Shown here: positions 1 to 7,516 of the stretch, one piece after another
How the letters are laid out: every line of letters starts with the position of its first letter
Numbering within the stretch: the stretch's first letter is position 1
NCBI RefSeq assembly: GCF_000429465.1
Contig: NZ_AUBX01000010.1
Location: 1 to 64,000 of the forward strand
Direction of reading: 5' to 3'
Source of the DNA: Algoriphagus vanfongensis DSM 17529
GTDB lineage: Bacteria; Bacteroidota; Bacteroidia; Cytophagales; Cyclobacteriaceae
Length of the DNA: 64,000 nt
The notes under the pieces: generated by a model
The model's input: only the letters and a program-made list of their open reading frames with translations
What the model was told of the DNA's origin: nothing
Databases searched by the model: none
Position numbers and translations under genes: made by a program

Positions 1-15
1 ATCTTCCATCCAAAT

Positions 16-46
16 GGAGATGAAAGTTCATCGCGCTTTCATCTCC
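16..46. repeat. Perfect 11-bp inverted repeat
   Basis: Two arms, GGAGATGAAAG (16-26) and CTTTCATCTCC (36-46), pair perfectly around a 9-nt loop. Neither side carries an adjacent T tract, so it does not look like a standard intrinsic terminator. It lies just beyond the 3' end of the surE remnant and could be a weak terminator or operator for a gene outside the window. Confidence 0.5.
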
Positions 47-133
47 CCATAATGTTTCTCTTCTTTTCTGTCAATTACCCCTGTAGAAACTTCCCTACAC
101 ATGAGGAATCTTATCCACAAGATTTTCAATTGA

Positions 134-883
134 TTACAAAGGAATCTCAGTTAAAACATCCAACTCTAGATTTTTTTTCAATTGTTCTTTATCAGTCAAA
201 TCAAGTCTGAGAGGGATCACAAAGACCAGATCACTTCCAATCGCCAAGCGGTCAATCCTTCTTTTGGGTTTTCAAGAAGGTTCTCAATAGACCACACATT
301 TTTTCTCCTTAGTTGATTTACCAGGGTGTCATATTGTCTAGGACTCTGCCTTGATCATACCATACCTTCGGCCCTGTACGGCAACTATTCATGCCCTGTG
401 TAGGAGATTACTCTAAGATCAGATTGTCTATGGATTTCCGGATGTAGTCTCGAATTTTAGAAAAATCATATTTTCCTGATTGGACGGACTTAATGTAAGC
501 TATTCCTTTGATTCCCAATAAAACAGCTTGCTAGGCATTTGCCAGAGTTCCGAAGTGCCACATCGACTTCCCAAAGTTTAGTCAGAGATAGGTTTCAGAC
601 AGCTCGATCTCTAATTTTCCCAATCGAAACACCATCCGTCGAATTACCATTTATAAGGAAATGCATCAAATTTTCTGATGAGGATTTTCTTTTACGAAAG
701 TGGCCTAGTAGCAGTGACCACCTCCCCCATGGAAGACTCCTCCGCTTCTGGGTCCAAAATTCTAATTTCGCCGAATTCTGACCCTGCGTACGCCAATTCC
801 AAAATACCTATACCATAAGCGCTGTCATCATGAGTGATCAAAATCTCCCTTGTCAGTCGTTTAGTCACTCTTTTTGTATGCAA
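134..883 (-). pseudogene. surE: Decayed 5'/3'-nucleotidase SurE
   Basis: Reading the minus strand and allowing frame changes gives an almost full-length SurE (family length about 250 residues; 750 bp here). The N-terminal part reads ILITHDDSAYGIGILELA, then FGEIRILDPEAEESSMG, matching the metal-site DD and the Ser/Met-Gly loop of SurE. After a TAA at 692-694 the same frame continues with NGNSTDGVSIG, equivalent to the SGTPVDCVKL block. Frame shifts near 600 and 555 lead to GSRCGTSELW and then QAVLLGIKGIAYI, the block after SGTVGAA. The C-terminal VIPLRLDLTDKEQL ends at a TAA at 134-136. At least three frame changes and four or more in-frame stops are visible, so it is non-functional. Known SurE is a nucleoside monophosphate phosphatase. 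The original start codon is unclear. Confidence 0.75.
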
Positions 884-925
884 CTAGCGCACATAGCTTT
901 ATTCAATCATTAAAAAACCTATCCC

Positions 926-2095
926 ATGAAGACAAAGGAAATAGTACTCAGTTTCGCATTACTTGTACTGGGAACGTACTTCCTGATCAAGGGCGTGACG
1001 GCAGCTGCTACTTTCCTTATCCCTTTGGTTTTTGCGGGGGTACTTGCCCTGATATGCATTCCCTTGTCTAGGAAACTAGAGCATATTGGCCTGTCTAGAG
1101 GCTTTGCTTCATTCCTCTGTGTCATAGGAAGCATAGTTGCTTTTTTATCCATTTTCGTTTTGGTATCTGCACAAATCAGCAATGTAGCCGAGCGATGGCC
1201 TGAAGCCAAAGAAACTTTAAAACCCAAACTGGAAAATGCCCAAACTTTCATCCGTGAAAAAACAGGCATAAGTACTCAAGAGCAGATGCAGATGCTCTAT
1301 GGCTCATCTCCAGACAGCACAAAGACTTCATCCAGCCCCAATCTGGAGGAACCTTCTGAAATGATCAGCCCAGATGCAAAAAAGAAGGTAGGACTACTCG
1401 TCATGGACTTTTTTGGATTTTTAGGCAATGCCACTCTCAGCTTTATCTATCTGTTTTTTCTGCTGTTTTATCGGCGCAAAGTCAAGCTTTCCATTCTTAA
1501 ATTTTTCAAACCAACCAATCAAGAAATGGCGAAGGAGGTCATGGCGAAGGCGATCCAGCTTTCAGTGAATTTCTTGGTAGGACGACTCACACTTATTCTA
1601 TTTCTAGCCATCATCTACAGTGTCGGCATGTCCATAGCCGGATTAGAAAATGCGGTTTTGATTGCTATCATCGCAGCTGTCTTGTCCCTACTCCCCTATT
1701 TAGGCAATATAATCGGGTATGCACTGGCGATCAGCCTGTCCGTATTTGGTGGCGCTGATACGTGGTCATTGATTGTGGTCACTACGACCTACGGCTTGGC
1801 GCAATTCATAGAGTCCTACATTCTCGAACCTTATGTCGTGGGAGAAAAAGTCGATTTAAATCCTTTGGTGACCATAGTCATAGTGGTCTTGGGAAGCTCT
1901 ATCTGGGGAATATCCGGAATGATATTGAGTATTCCATTGGCTGGCATATTAAAAATAATTTTTGACGCTACAGAAGGCTTGAAGCCTTTAGGATATGCAT
2001 TGGGAGAAGAGGATATCGAAGGTCAGGACGAACAAGGGTTTCTCTCCAAATGGGGAGAAAAAATATGGAATAAGCTGAAAGGAAAATCAGATTAA
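926..2095 (+). CDS. AI-2E family (UPF0118/PerM-like) membrane protein
   Basis: A 389-residue polytopic inner-membrane protein. Two hydrophobic hairpins open the N-terminus (about 5-80), followed by a soluble segment (about 85-150) with a low-complexity Ser/Pro stretch. A further membrane block with the family's characteristic GL-x-NA and LLPYLGNIIGY segments spans about 225-345. Family members are proposed exporters or channels, some linked to AI-2 or to Na+/H+ exchange, so the substrate here is unknown. The start at 926 gives a normal membrane N-terminus. It is transcribed divergently from the decayed surE and no close downstream partner is visible, so it is probably monocistronic. Confidence 0.85.
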   Translation: MKTKEIVLSFALLVLGTYFLIKGVTAAATFLIPLVFAGVLALICIPLSRKLEHIGLSRGFASFLCVIGSIVAFLSIFVLVSAQISNVAERWPEAKETLKPKLENAQTFIREKTGISTQEQMQMLYGSSPDSTKTSSSPNLEEPSEMISPDAKKKVGLLVMDFFGFLGNATLSFIYLFFLLFYRRKVKLSILKFFKPTNQEMAKEVMAKAIQLSVNFLVGRLTLILFLAIIYSVGMSIAGLENAVLIAIIAAVLSLLPYLGNIIGYALAISLSVFGGADTWSLIVVTTTYGLAQFIESYILEPYVVGEKVDLNPLVTIVIVVLGSSIWGISGMILSIPLAGILKIIFDATEGLKPLGYALGEEDIEGQDEQGFLSKWGEKIWNKLKGKSD

Positions 2096-2473
2096 AGTCT
2101 GACTATCATGAAAGATCTTTCTTACACTGAGCAAAATAGCCGTGGGTTGAATAGGGTTTCTGCACCACAGTTTGGGAAAAAATTCTACCTATCTGGGTAT
2201 AGGATATTCAGATCAAACCTCAACTAAACCTGGTAAAAAGATGAAAATTCCAATCAAGAAAAACGATTTCACCGGCTCCATCCACCCATAAAAAACAAGC
2301 TATAAACGCTTTAATTTCAGAATATTAAACCATTCAAGCAAAGCGTCACTTCGGTTTTTGGGCACTACCGCATTTACAAAGTATGAGAAATACTACTGCT
2401 TTCTGAAAGGGACTGGTTTTTGACCTACCTCTGTCAAATGAAACAACAATTCTGCTCACTAAATCCGAATTTT
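2096..2473. other. Intergenic stretch, nothing recognised
   Basis: About 380 bp between the AI-2E gene and the small lipoprotein. Both strands are interrupted by stops and I see no family-like peptide, RNA gene or clear terminator. It presumably holds the promoter of the lipoprotein gene. Confidence 0.4.
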
Positions 2474-2848
2474 ATGAAAACTCAATATATCATATATCCC
2501 GCGATGATAGCGGCACTGTCAACTGGCTGCGGCAATAGCGAATACAAGGAAGAAAACATGGAAGCTCAGGAATTGAGCGCGGAATCCTACGAGCAAGATA
2601 CCATGGTGGTAAAGCGGGATGGCACCCTGATTACGGAGTCTTTTGAAGGACTCGACAGCTTGATGCTTCCACCTCAAGTGATCAGTACGATTGAAAAAGA
2701 TGCAAATCTCTCCATATCCGACATTGTAAACACAAGTAGTAAAACCGAGGATTCCAAAACTATTTATGAAGTCGAGTTTAGGCTACAAGATGAATCAACC
2801 AAGAAGGTGGTATTCGATGAAAATGGTGATAGAATTCAAGAAATGTAA
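2474..2848 (+). CDS. Small PepSY-like lipoprotein
   Basis: A 124-residue protein if started at the ATG at 2474, which places a type II signal peptide at the N-terminus (MKTQYIIYPAMIAALSTGC, lipobox LSTGC with the acylated Cys at residue 19). An upstream in-frame start would bury the signal and is less likely. The mature region is acidic. It ends with an alpha/beta pattern (PPQVISTIEKDAN, YEVEFRLQDE, VVFDENGDR) that resembles single PepSY-like domains in Bacteroidota, which are usually periplasmic inhibitory or binding modules. The exact function is unknown. Confidence 0.65.
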   Translation: MKTQYIIYPAMIAALSTGCGNSEYKEENMEAQELSAESYEQDTMVVKRDGTLITESFEGLDSLMLPPQVISTIEKDANLSISDIVNTSSKTEDSKTIYEVEFRLQDESTKKVVFDENGDRIQEM

Positions 2849-3132
2849 TCCAACTACCTGAACCTTGATGCCTCCTACGGCCGACTTCCCGACCTCCTCT
2901 ACTCAGAAATGAAGCAGTTCTATGAATGTAAATAGAGCAGACATATACGGAAAAAAAAGTTTCTATCCAGACCCTAGCTCAAATTCAACAAGCTACACAT
3001 TCCTAATCAACAAGAAATCAAGCCAACAACCTGATAACAATAAAATTGGAAAGGGCAATTTTTTGGTTTGAGAAAAGCTGAAACTGGAGATTCTGTCTAA
3101 ACAATAGTCTCCATCCTATAATCTCTACTCCT

Positions 3133-4434
3133 GTGATGATGAAATTCTTTCGCTTCTCCTATTTTCTGAGTTTATTAATCCTACTACTCACTGCATCTTG
3201 TTCCAAACCGGGGCTAGGAATATTCAAGTCTTCCTCTGCTCGCGAAACTTACCTAACTACCTTGAACAATTCAGGGCTATCCGATTCAAAAATCGGCCAA
3301 AATTGGATCTACAAAGCAAATGAATCTTTGAATACAGCTAGTGAGCTCACATTGCCCACCGCCATAAGTGGCTCATTCAAATCCAAAACGGTGGATGCCA
3401 ATGCTTGGAAAATTTATCTGGAGAAAGGGACTACCGTCACTATTGAGATCAGCTGGTCAGCGACTGATAGTAGCATGTTGATAGTTGATTTGCTGGATGC
3501 CACTTCTAATGAGGAATTGGAATCACATGCCATTACCAAAGACTCTTTGCAGCTCGAAGCAGACAAAACAGGACCGTATTTACTCAGAATACAGCCTGAA
3601 TTACTTGGAGAAGGGAATTTCCAAATTTTAATCAGTTCTGTCCAGACCTACGCTGTATTTCCTGTTCAGGGAAAAAACACAGCTTCAATCCAGAGTTTTT
3701 GGGGTGCTGCACGGGACGGTGGTGCCCGATCCCATGAGGGAGTGGATATTTTTGCCAGCAGAGGTACGCCTGTGCTAGCCCCAGTGAAGGGTGTAGTCAC
3801 TTCTGTGCGTGATCGAGGGTTAGGAGGCAAACAAGTGTGGCTCAGAGATAGTGAGAGGAACTGGAGTTTGTATTTTGCCCATCTGGACAGTCAATTAGTC
3901 AGCAATTTGCAACGAGTAATGCCAGGGGACACATTGGGGCTAGTAGGTAATACGGGAAATGCAAGAACTACGGCTCCGCATCTTCATTTTGGGATTTATG
4001 AAAACGGAGCCTTTGATCCATTTCCAGTCATAAATACTGATCATAAGAATGCCGATCCTTTTCCACTCAAAGAAACCCCTACTCTATTGCTGATCAGCGT
4101 GGATCAGGCCAATGTACGATCAGGCCCTAAAACTGACGCTGACTTACTGTTCCAACTGACCAAATCCACTCCTGTACTGATTACTGCAAGCACTGCCGAT
4201 TGGTATCAGATCAAAACTTTGGAGGGCAAAAGCGGCTTTATTTACCAGCAATTGCTAAGCGAACCTATGCAGGAGAGAATCACCGAAGCATCTGGTGTAG
4301 TTTATCCCTCTTTTGAAAATTTAAGCTATGGCCTGTCAGTAGATTTCGCTGATTTCACTAAAGTCGCTGAATTGGAATCATTTGAGGTCATTACGGATAA
4401 AGACGAAAACGTCTACTTCAAGGCTAAGGAATAG
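3133..4434 (+). CDS. M23-family peptidase lipoprotein with SH3-like C-terminus
   Basis: A 433-residue lipoprotein with a hydrophobic leader ending in the lipobox LTASC (Cys 23). An N-terminal beta-rich region (about 55-175) precedes a LytM/M23 metallopeptidase domain (about 180-310). The zinc-binding elements are visible: the SHEGVDIFA block and the HLHFGIY block near its end. A C-terminal SH3b-like segment follows (ANVRSGPKTDADLLFQLTK ... GFIYQQLL, about 330-380), a common cell-wall-binding add-on. It is predicted to cleave peptidoglycan cross-links in the periplasm. Three consecutive ATGs at 3133, 3136 and 3139 make the precise start uncertain by two codons. Confidence 0.85.
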   Translation: MMMKFFRFSYFLSLLILLLTASCSKPGLGIFKSSSARETYLTTLNNSGLSDSKIGQNWIYKANESLNTASELTLPTAISGSFKSKTVDANAWKIYLEKGTTVTIEISWSATDSSMLIVDLLDATSNEELESHAITKDSLQLEADKTGPYLLRIQPELLGEGNFQILISSVQTYAVFPVQGKNTASIQSFWGAARDGGARSHEGVDIFASRGTPVLAPVKGVVTSVRDRGLGGKQVWLRDSERNWSLYFAHLDSQLVSNLQRVMPGDTLGLVGNTGNARTTAPHLHFGIYENGAFDPFPVINTDHKNADPFPLKETPTLLLISVDQANVRSGPKTDADLLFQLTKSTPVLITASTADWYQIKTLEGKSGFIYQQLLSEPMQERITEASGVVYPSFENLSYGLSVDFADFTKVAELESFEVITDKDENVYFKAKE

Positions 4435-4633
4435 CAAAACCCCATATTTTATTCATAGAGCTCCAGTAATCAGATTCCACGGATGAATGCAAGTCTCTAA
4501 GTACCATCCGATAAAAGGTGATGCACCCCGTCCCAATATTTCCCTCAAACTGTGGAATCTTCTCACTTTCATTCAGCAGTACAACAGGCCTAAAACGCTA
4601 AAATGTACGATCAGGGCAGTGGCATAGGACTTG

Positions 4634-4650
4634 ACTTATATATTATAAGT
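4634..4650. promoter_or_regulatory. Palindrome upstream of the PRC-barrel gene
   Basis: ACTTATA-TAT-TATAAGT is a perfect 7-bp inverted repeat with a 3-nt spacer. It lies 24 bp before the PRC-barrel start codon and directly after a TTG that could serve as a -33 element. It is a candidate operator; the regulator is unknown. Confidence 0.4.
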
Positions 4651-4674
4651 AAAGTTTAACTAACCAACAACACC

Positions 4675-5205
4675 ATGAACACTACATTAAATTCACAAAT
4701 CAGAGCCTCAAAGGCAGTAGACCGGAAAGTAAAAACCGCAAGAGATCAAAACGTCGGGTCGATCAAAGACCTAGTGATTAACACGTCCACTAAAAAAATT
4801 GACTATGTGGTTTTGAAAGTCGATGAAGGCTTCCTAAACCTCGGCTCAAAACTATTGGCTCTTCCATTTGAATCCTTTGAATTCCATCCGGCTCAGGAGG
4901 ATATATTCATTGTAAAGGAAACGAAAGAAACTCTGGAAAACGCTCCGGGTTTTGACAGTGACAATTGGCCATCCGGTCCACAAGCAGAATTCCTTCATAC
5001 CATGAGGACTTATTTCAGCCAAGAGCCACGAAGTCTGTATGGAAAATACGATCATCAAAATAGAATCTTCTTCACCGAAGAGGAGGTTTTGTCTGAAGGC
5101 AACGAGCGAATCAGAGATGCCAAATATGGAGATGGCTTCCTAGAAAGAGATCATCGTGGCTCCAGGCAATCAGAACGCAGAAGAGGCGGAGAGCCGATTT
5201 TATAA
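4675..5205 (+). CDS. PRC-barrel domain protein
   Basis: A 176-residue soluble protein. Residues about 15-75 form a PRC-barrel: VGSIKDLVINTSTKKIDYVVLKV followed by LLALPFESF is the typical beta-barrel signature seen in RimM and photosynthetic reaction-centre H subunits. The C-terminal third is hydrophilic and rich in Arg/Gly/Glu with no recognised fold. Stand-alone PRC-barrel proteins in Bacteroidota are usually of unknown, often stress-associated, function. The gene is flanked by a palindrome upstream and a terminator downstream, so it is probably a single transcription unit. Confidence 0.8.
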   Translation: MNTTLNSQIRASKAVDRKVKTARDQNVGSIKDLVINTSTKKIDYVVLKVDEGFLNLGSKLLALPFESFEFHPAQEDIFIVKETKETLENAPGFDSDNWPSGPQAEFLHTMRTYFSQEPRSLYGKYDHQNRIFFTEEEVLSEGNERIRDAKYGDGFLERDHRGSRQSERRRGGEPIL

Positions 5206-5227
5206 GCTTCGCTAACTTCTAACTACT

Positions 5228-5256
5228 AAAGGCTAATCTATTGCAGGTTAGCCTTT
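5228..5256 (+). terminator. Intrinsic terminator of the PRC-barrel gene
   Basis: AAAGGCTAA (5228-5236) pairs with TTAGCCTTT (5248-5256) around an 11-nt loop, followed by CTTTCG. It lies 23 bp after the stop codon. Confidence 0.65.
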
Positions 5257-5397
5257 CTTTCGTAAGGACTAAAATCATAAATGTGAAATCGGGTGAAACC
5301 AAGAAATCTGCTAATTTTATATGATTGGAGATCTTCCCACAACAGCTCCATAGCTAGAGATACTCCATTCTATGACCTCTGAAAAAGTAGTAGCAAC

Positions 5398-5793
5398 ATG
5401 GTGAAACTAAAATCTATTCTGATAGTAGATGACGATTCTGATGATCGTAGTTTTTTCATCGAAGCAATCGCTCAGTCTAGCCCAGATGTTGAAGTCATGG
5501 AGGCAGAGGACGGCGAGATTGCATTAAGCTTACTTAAGAATTCGCTACAAAAACTACCTGATTACATTTTTTTAGATCTGAACATGCCTCGAAAAAATGG
5601 AAAATCCGTACTCACAGATCTTAAAAGAGACTTTCGCCTAAAGCATATTCCTGTTTACATATTTTCCACCTCATCTGACCCACAAGACAGGCAGGAAAGT
5701 ATTGATTTGGGAGCAAATTCATTCATCACCAAACCTTTTGCACTCTGCGATTGGGTCAGTCAGGTCGGAGCTATTCTTGCGACCAAAAATTAA
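5398..5793 (+). CDS. Single-domain response regulator (CheY/Rcp1-like)
   Basis: A 131-residue receiver domain with no output domain. The acidic pocket is D11-D12, the phospho-acceptor is Asp 60 in YIFLDLNMP, the switch Thr/Ser is in FSTSS (about 90-93) and the conserved Lys is in TKPF (about 112). The spacing after the acidic pocket (DDDSDDRSFF) resembles Rcp1-type regulators that pair with hybrid or phytochrome-like kinases. No histidine kinase is adjacent, so its partner is encoded elsewhere. Confidence 0.9.
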   Translation: MVKLKSILIVDDDSDDRSFFIEAIAQSSPDVEVMEAEDGEIALSLLKNSLQKLPDYIFLDLNMPRKNGKSVLTDLKRDFRLKHIPVYIFSTSSDPQDRQESIDLGANSFITKPFALCDWVSQVGAILATKN

Positions 5794-6016
5794 AACTCAT
5801 CCAGAAACTGGGAAGAAATTCCCCAGAAGTAGTATTCACACGCCACAACTTTGCTCTGGAAAAACAAGAATTTTCAATAAAATGGATTTCCGTTTTATCC
5901 ATTTCCTGCATTTTAAGCATCTCATTTGCCGCTAGAAAGCAAATGTCCCCCGACGCCTTTCTATGGCATTAAAGTTGGATTTTTTATACCGCTGCAAAAC
6001 ATCAAACTCAAAAGAC

Positions 6017-6364
6017 ATGGATTTACTTTATATAGTTCTAATCTCCTGTGGTATTATTTTCTTCTTTCTGATCATCTTGCTGGCGGAGACAAAAACAAGC
6101 AACAATATTGAAAGAAAAGGAAGCAAATTAACTGTCTGGCATCCGCTGAAAAAGGAAGTCATAGACTTAGAAACCGACCTGATCAGTTGGAATGTACAGA
6201 GAATGAAATTACTCTGGTGGGGTAAATTATACGCCGTCAATATGCAGCTCAAGTCTGGAAAATGGAAGAAAATTTACGCAAGATCACGTCGAGGAAAATT
6301 CTACAAACTGATCTCATACCTCAAAAAAAATGAGCTTAGTAAGCAAAGTCATCCATCCCTATAG
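6017..6364 (+). CDS. Small membrane-anchored protein of unknown function
   Basis: A 115-residue protein if started at the ATG at 6017, which gives an immediate N-terminal transmembrane helix (LLYIVLISCGIIFFFLIILL). A start at 5963 would add 18 poorly hydrophobic residues and is less likely. The remainder is strongly basic with several Trp residues (WHPLKKEVIDLETDLISW, LLWWGKLYAV). I do not recognise a family. The predicted topology is one helix with a cytoplasmic basic tail. It could be real but species-restricted. Confidence 0.5.
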   Translation: MDLLYIVLISCGIIFFFLIILLAETKTSNNIERKGSKLTVWHPLKKEVIDLETDLISWNVQRMKLLWWGKLYAVNMQLKSGKWKKIYARSRRGKFYKLISYLKKNELSKQSHPSL

Positions 6365-6439
6365 GCTTGCTCATTTCTACTAATTCCCTTGAAAAAAGTG
6401 TCGATGCTTGCAAGGCACAAGCTCCTTAACTAAAAAAAA

Positions 6440-6477
6440 CAGCGGTTTGCTTCCTTTCTACAAGAAGTAAACCGCTG
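6440..6477 (-). terminator. Intrinsic terminator of the 6.5-kb minus-strand gene
   Basis: On the minus strand CAGCGGTTTACTTC pairs with GAAGCAAACCGCTG (one mismatch) and runs into eight T residues. It lies 22 bp beyond the stop of the gene at 6500-7093. Confidence 0.8.
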
Positions 6478-6499
6478 CCCCTAATTTCATAAGCTTGAT

Positions 6500-7093
6500 T
6501 TAATCTCCGCTGGTCAAAATCAATATGGCAACCAAATTGACACCGAACCCTATCGCCCAGTTAGTCCAAACCTTGCCTTGTTTTACTTTTTTGGCCTTTT
6601 TAGAGTACCCATTGTAATAGTCAGCCTTTTTCATCAACTCAGAATTTGGATAATCCAAGTTCTCGTCTTTTGGCTGGGTAGAAGAGGTGGCAATAGCAGG
6701 CACCAAGCCGACAATCGGCGATACCAAACTAGCTATCAATGTTCCTGTCCCCGCGCCTTTGTAGCCTTTGTAATACTTCCCGGCATCCATCTGACCTTGT
6801 ACATATAGATCTTGATTTTGGCTATCTGAGTAAAATGCTACAGAATTATCCGATTCCGACCCAAAAATATCTTTGGTCCCATTTTCATAGCGAATCATTA
6901 CAATCATGGATTTTCTCAGGGTATAGCTAGGCCCTTCTTGATTGTCAAATTTCTTGTACGTCACTTCCGTCTCAGTCACTTCCAACACTTTTGACTCTAT
7001 ATCTTCTCCCTTTTTTGTAATGATGATGTCTTGGGAAAAACCAAGAGATACTACCCCTAAAAAGGCAAAACATGAAATAAACCAGGTTTTCAT
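6500..7093 (-). CDS. Secreted/envelope protein of unknown function, Bacteroidota type
   Basis: A 197-residue protein with an Sec signal peptide (MKTWFISCFAFLGVVSLGFSQ, cleavage after about residue 20). The mature N-terminus (DIIITKKGEDIESKVLEVTETEVTYKKF, then SYTLRKSMIVMIRYENG) is the small beta-domain often found at the start of Bacteroidota proteins annotated only as hypothetical. A Gly-rich hydrophobic segment (GAGTGTLIASLVSPIVGLVPAI) and a C-terminal hydrophobic helix (NWAIGFGVNLVAILIL) suggest membrane association. The function is unknown. It has its own terminator downstream. Confidence 0.75.
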   Translation of the reverse strand: MKTWFISCFAFLGVVSLGFSQDIIITKKGEDIESKVLEVTETEVTYKKFDNQEGPSYTLRKSMIVMIRYENGTKDIFGSESDNSVAFYSDSQNQDLYVQGQMDAGKYYKGYKGAGTGTLIASLVSPIVGLVPAIATSSTQPKDENLDYPNSELMKKADYYNGYSKKAKKVKQGKVWTNWAIGFGVNLVAILILTSGD

Positions 7094-7516
7094 TTAGTAA
7101 TTTTTAAAATTAGAAATACACGAATCCTGCCTTCAAAAAGCATTAGCAGTACGCCTTTCAGGCAAACTCGAAATTCTCTTTTTTTTCCAACATTCAAACT
7201 ATTTCAAGTCAGGATTTCTGGATAAAAAATCATATTTACCTACAGCTTAGAACATAAAACTCTAACTATAAATCGCTTAGAGCTATGAAGTTCCTAGAAA
7301 ATTTCAGAGTGCTTATTCTGAAGGACTAAGAAAGCACTGGCAGCAAAAATGGATGGGTTTATTTTCTCCTGAAAATTCAGAAAAAGACAGTGTGGAGAAT
7401 CCTATTTGACTTATAAATTACTAGCTGATTGATTCACAGACATCAAAGCATTTCTCCTTGTATTACTTCCCGATAAGCCTTCTGAGCCTATCCTATTTTA
7501 CCTATTTTTGCTTTGG
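7094..7516. other. Divergent intergenic region before topB
   Basis: About 420 bp between the divergent 6.5-kb gene and topB. No coding potential or RNA is evident. It must hold both promoters, but no element stands out clearly. Confidence 0.4.

Noticed and set aside
16-46. Inverted repeat as an intrinsic terminator
   Set aside because: There is no T tract on either side, so it is kept only as a repeat.
539-781. Open reading frame of 80 codons on the plus strand near the window start
   Set aside because: It lies antisense to the surE remnant and has no family-like pattern.
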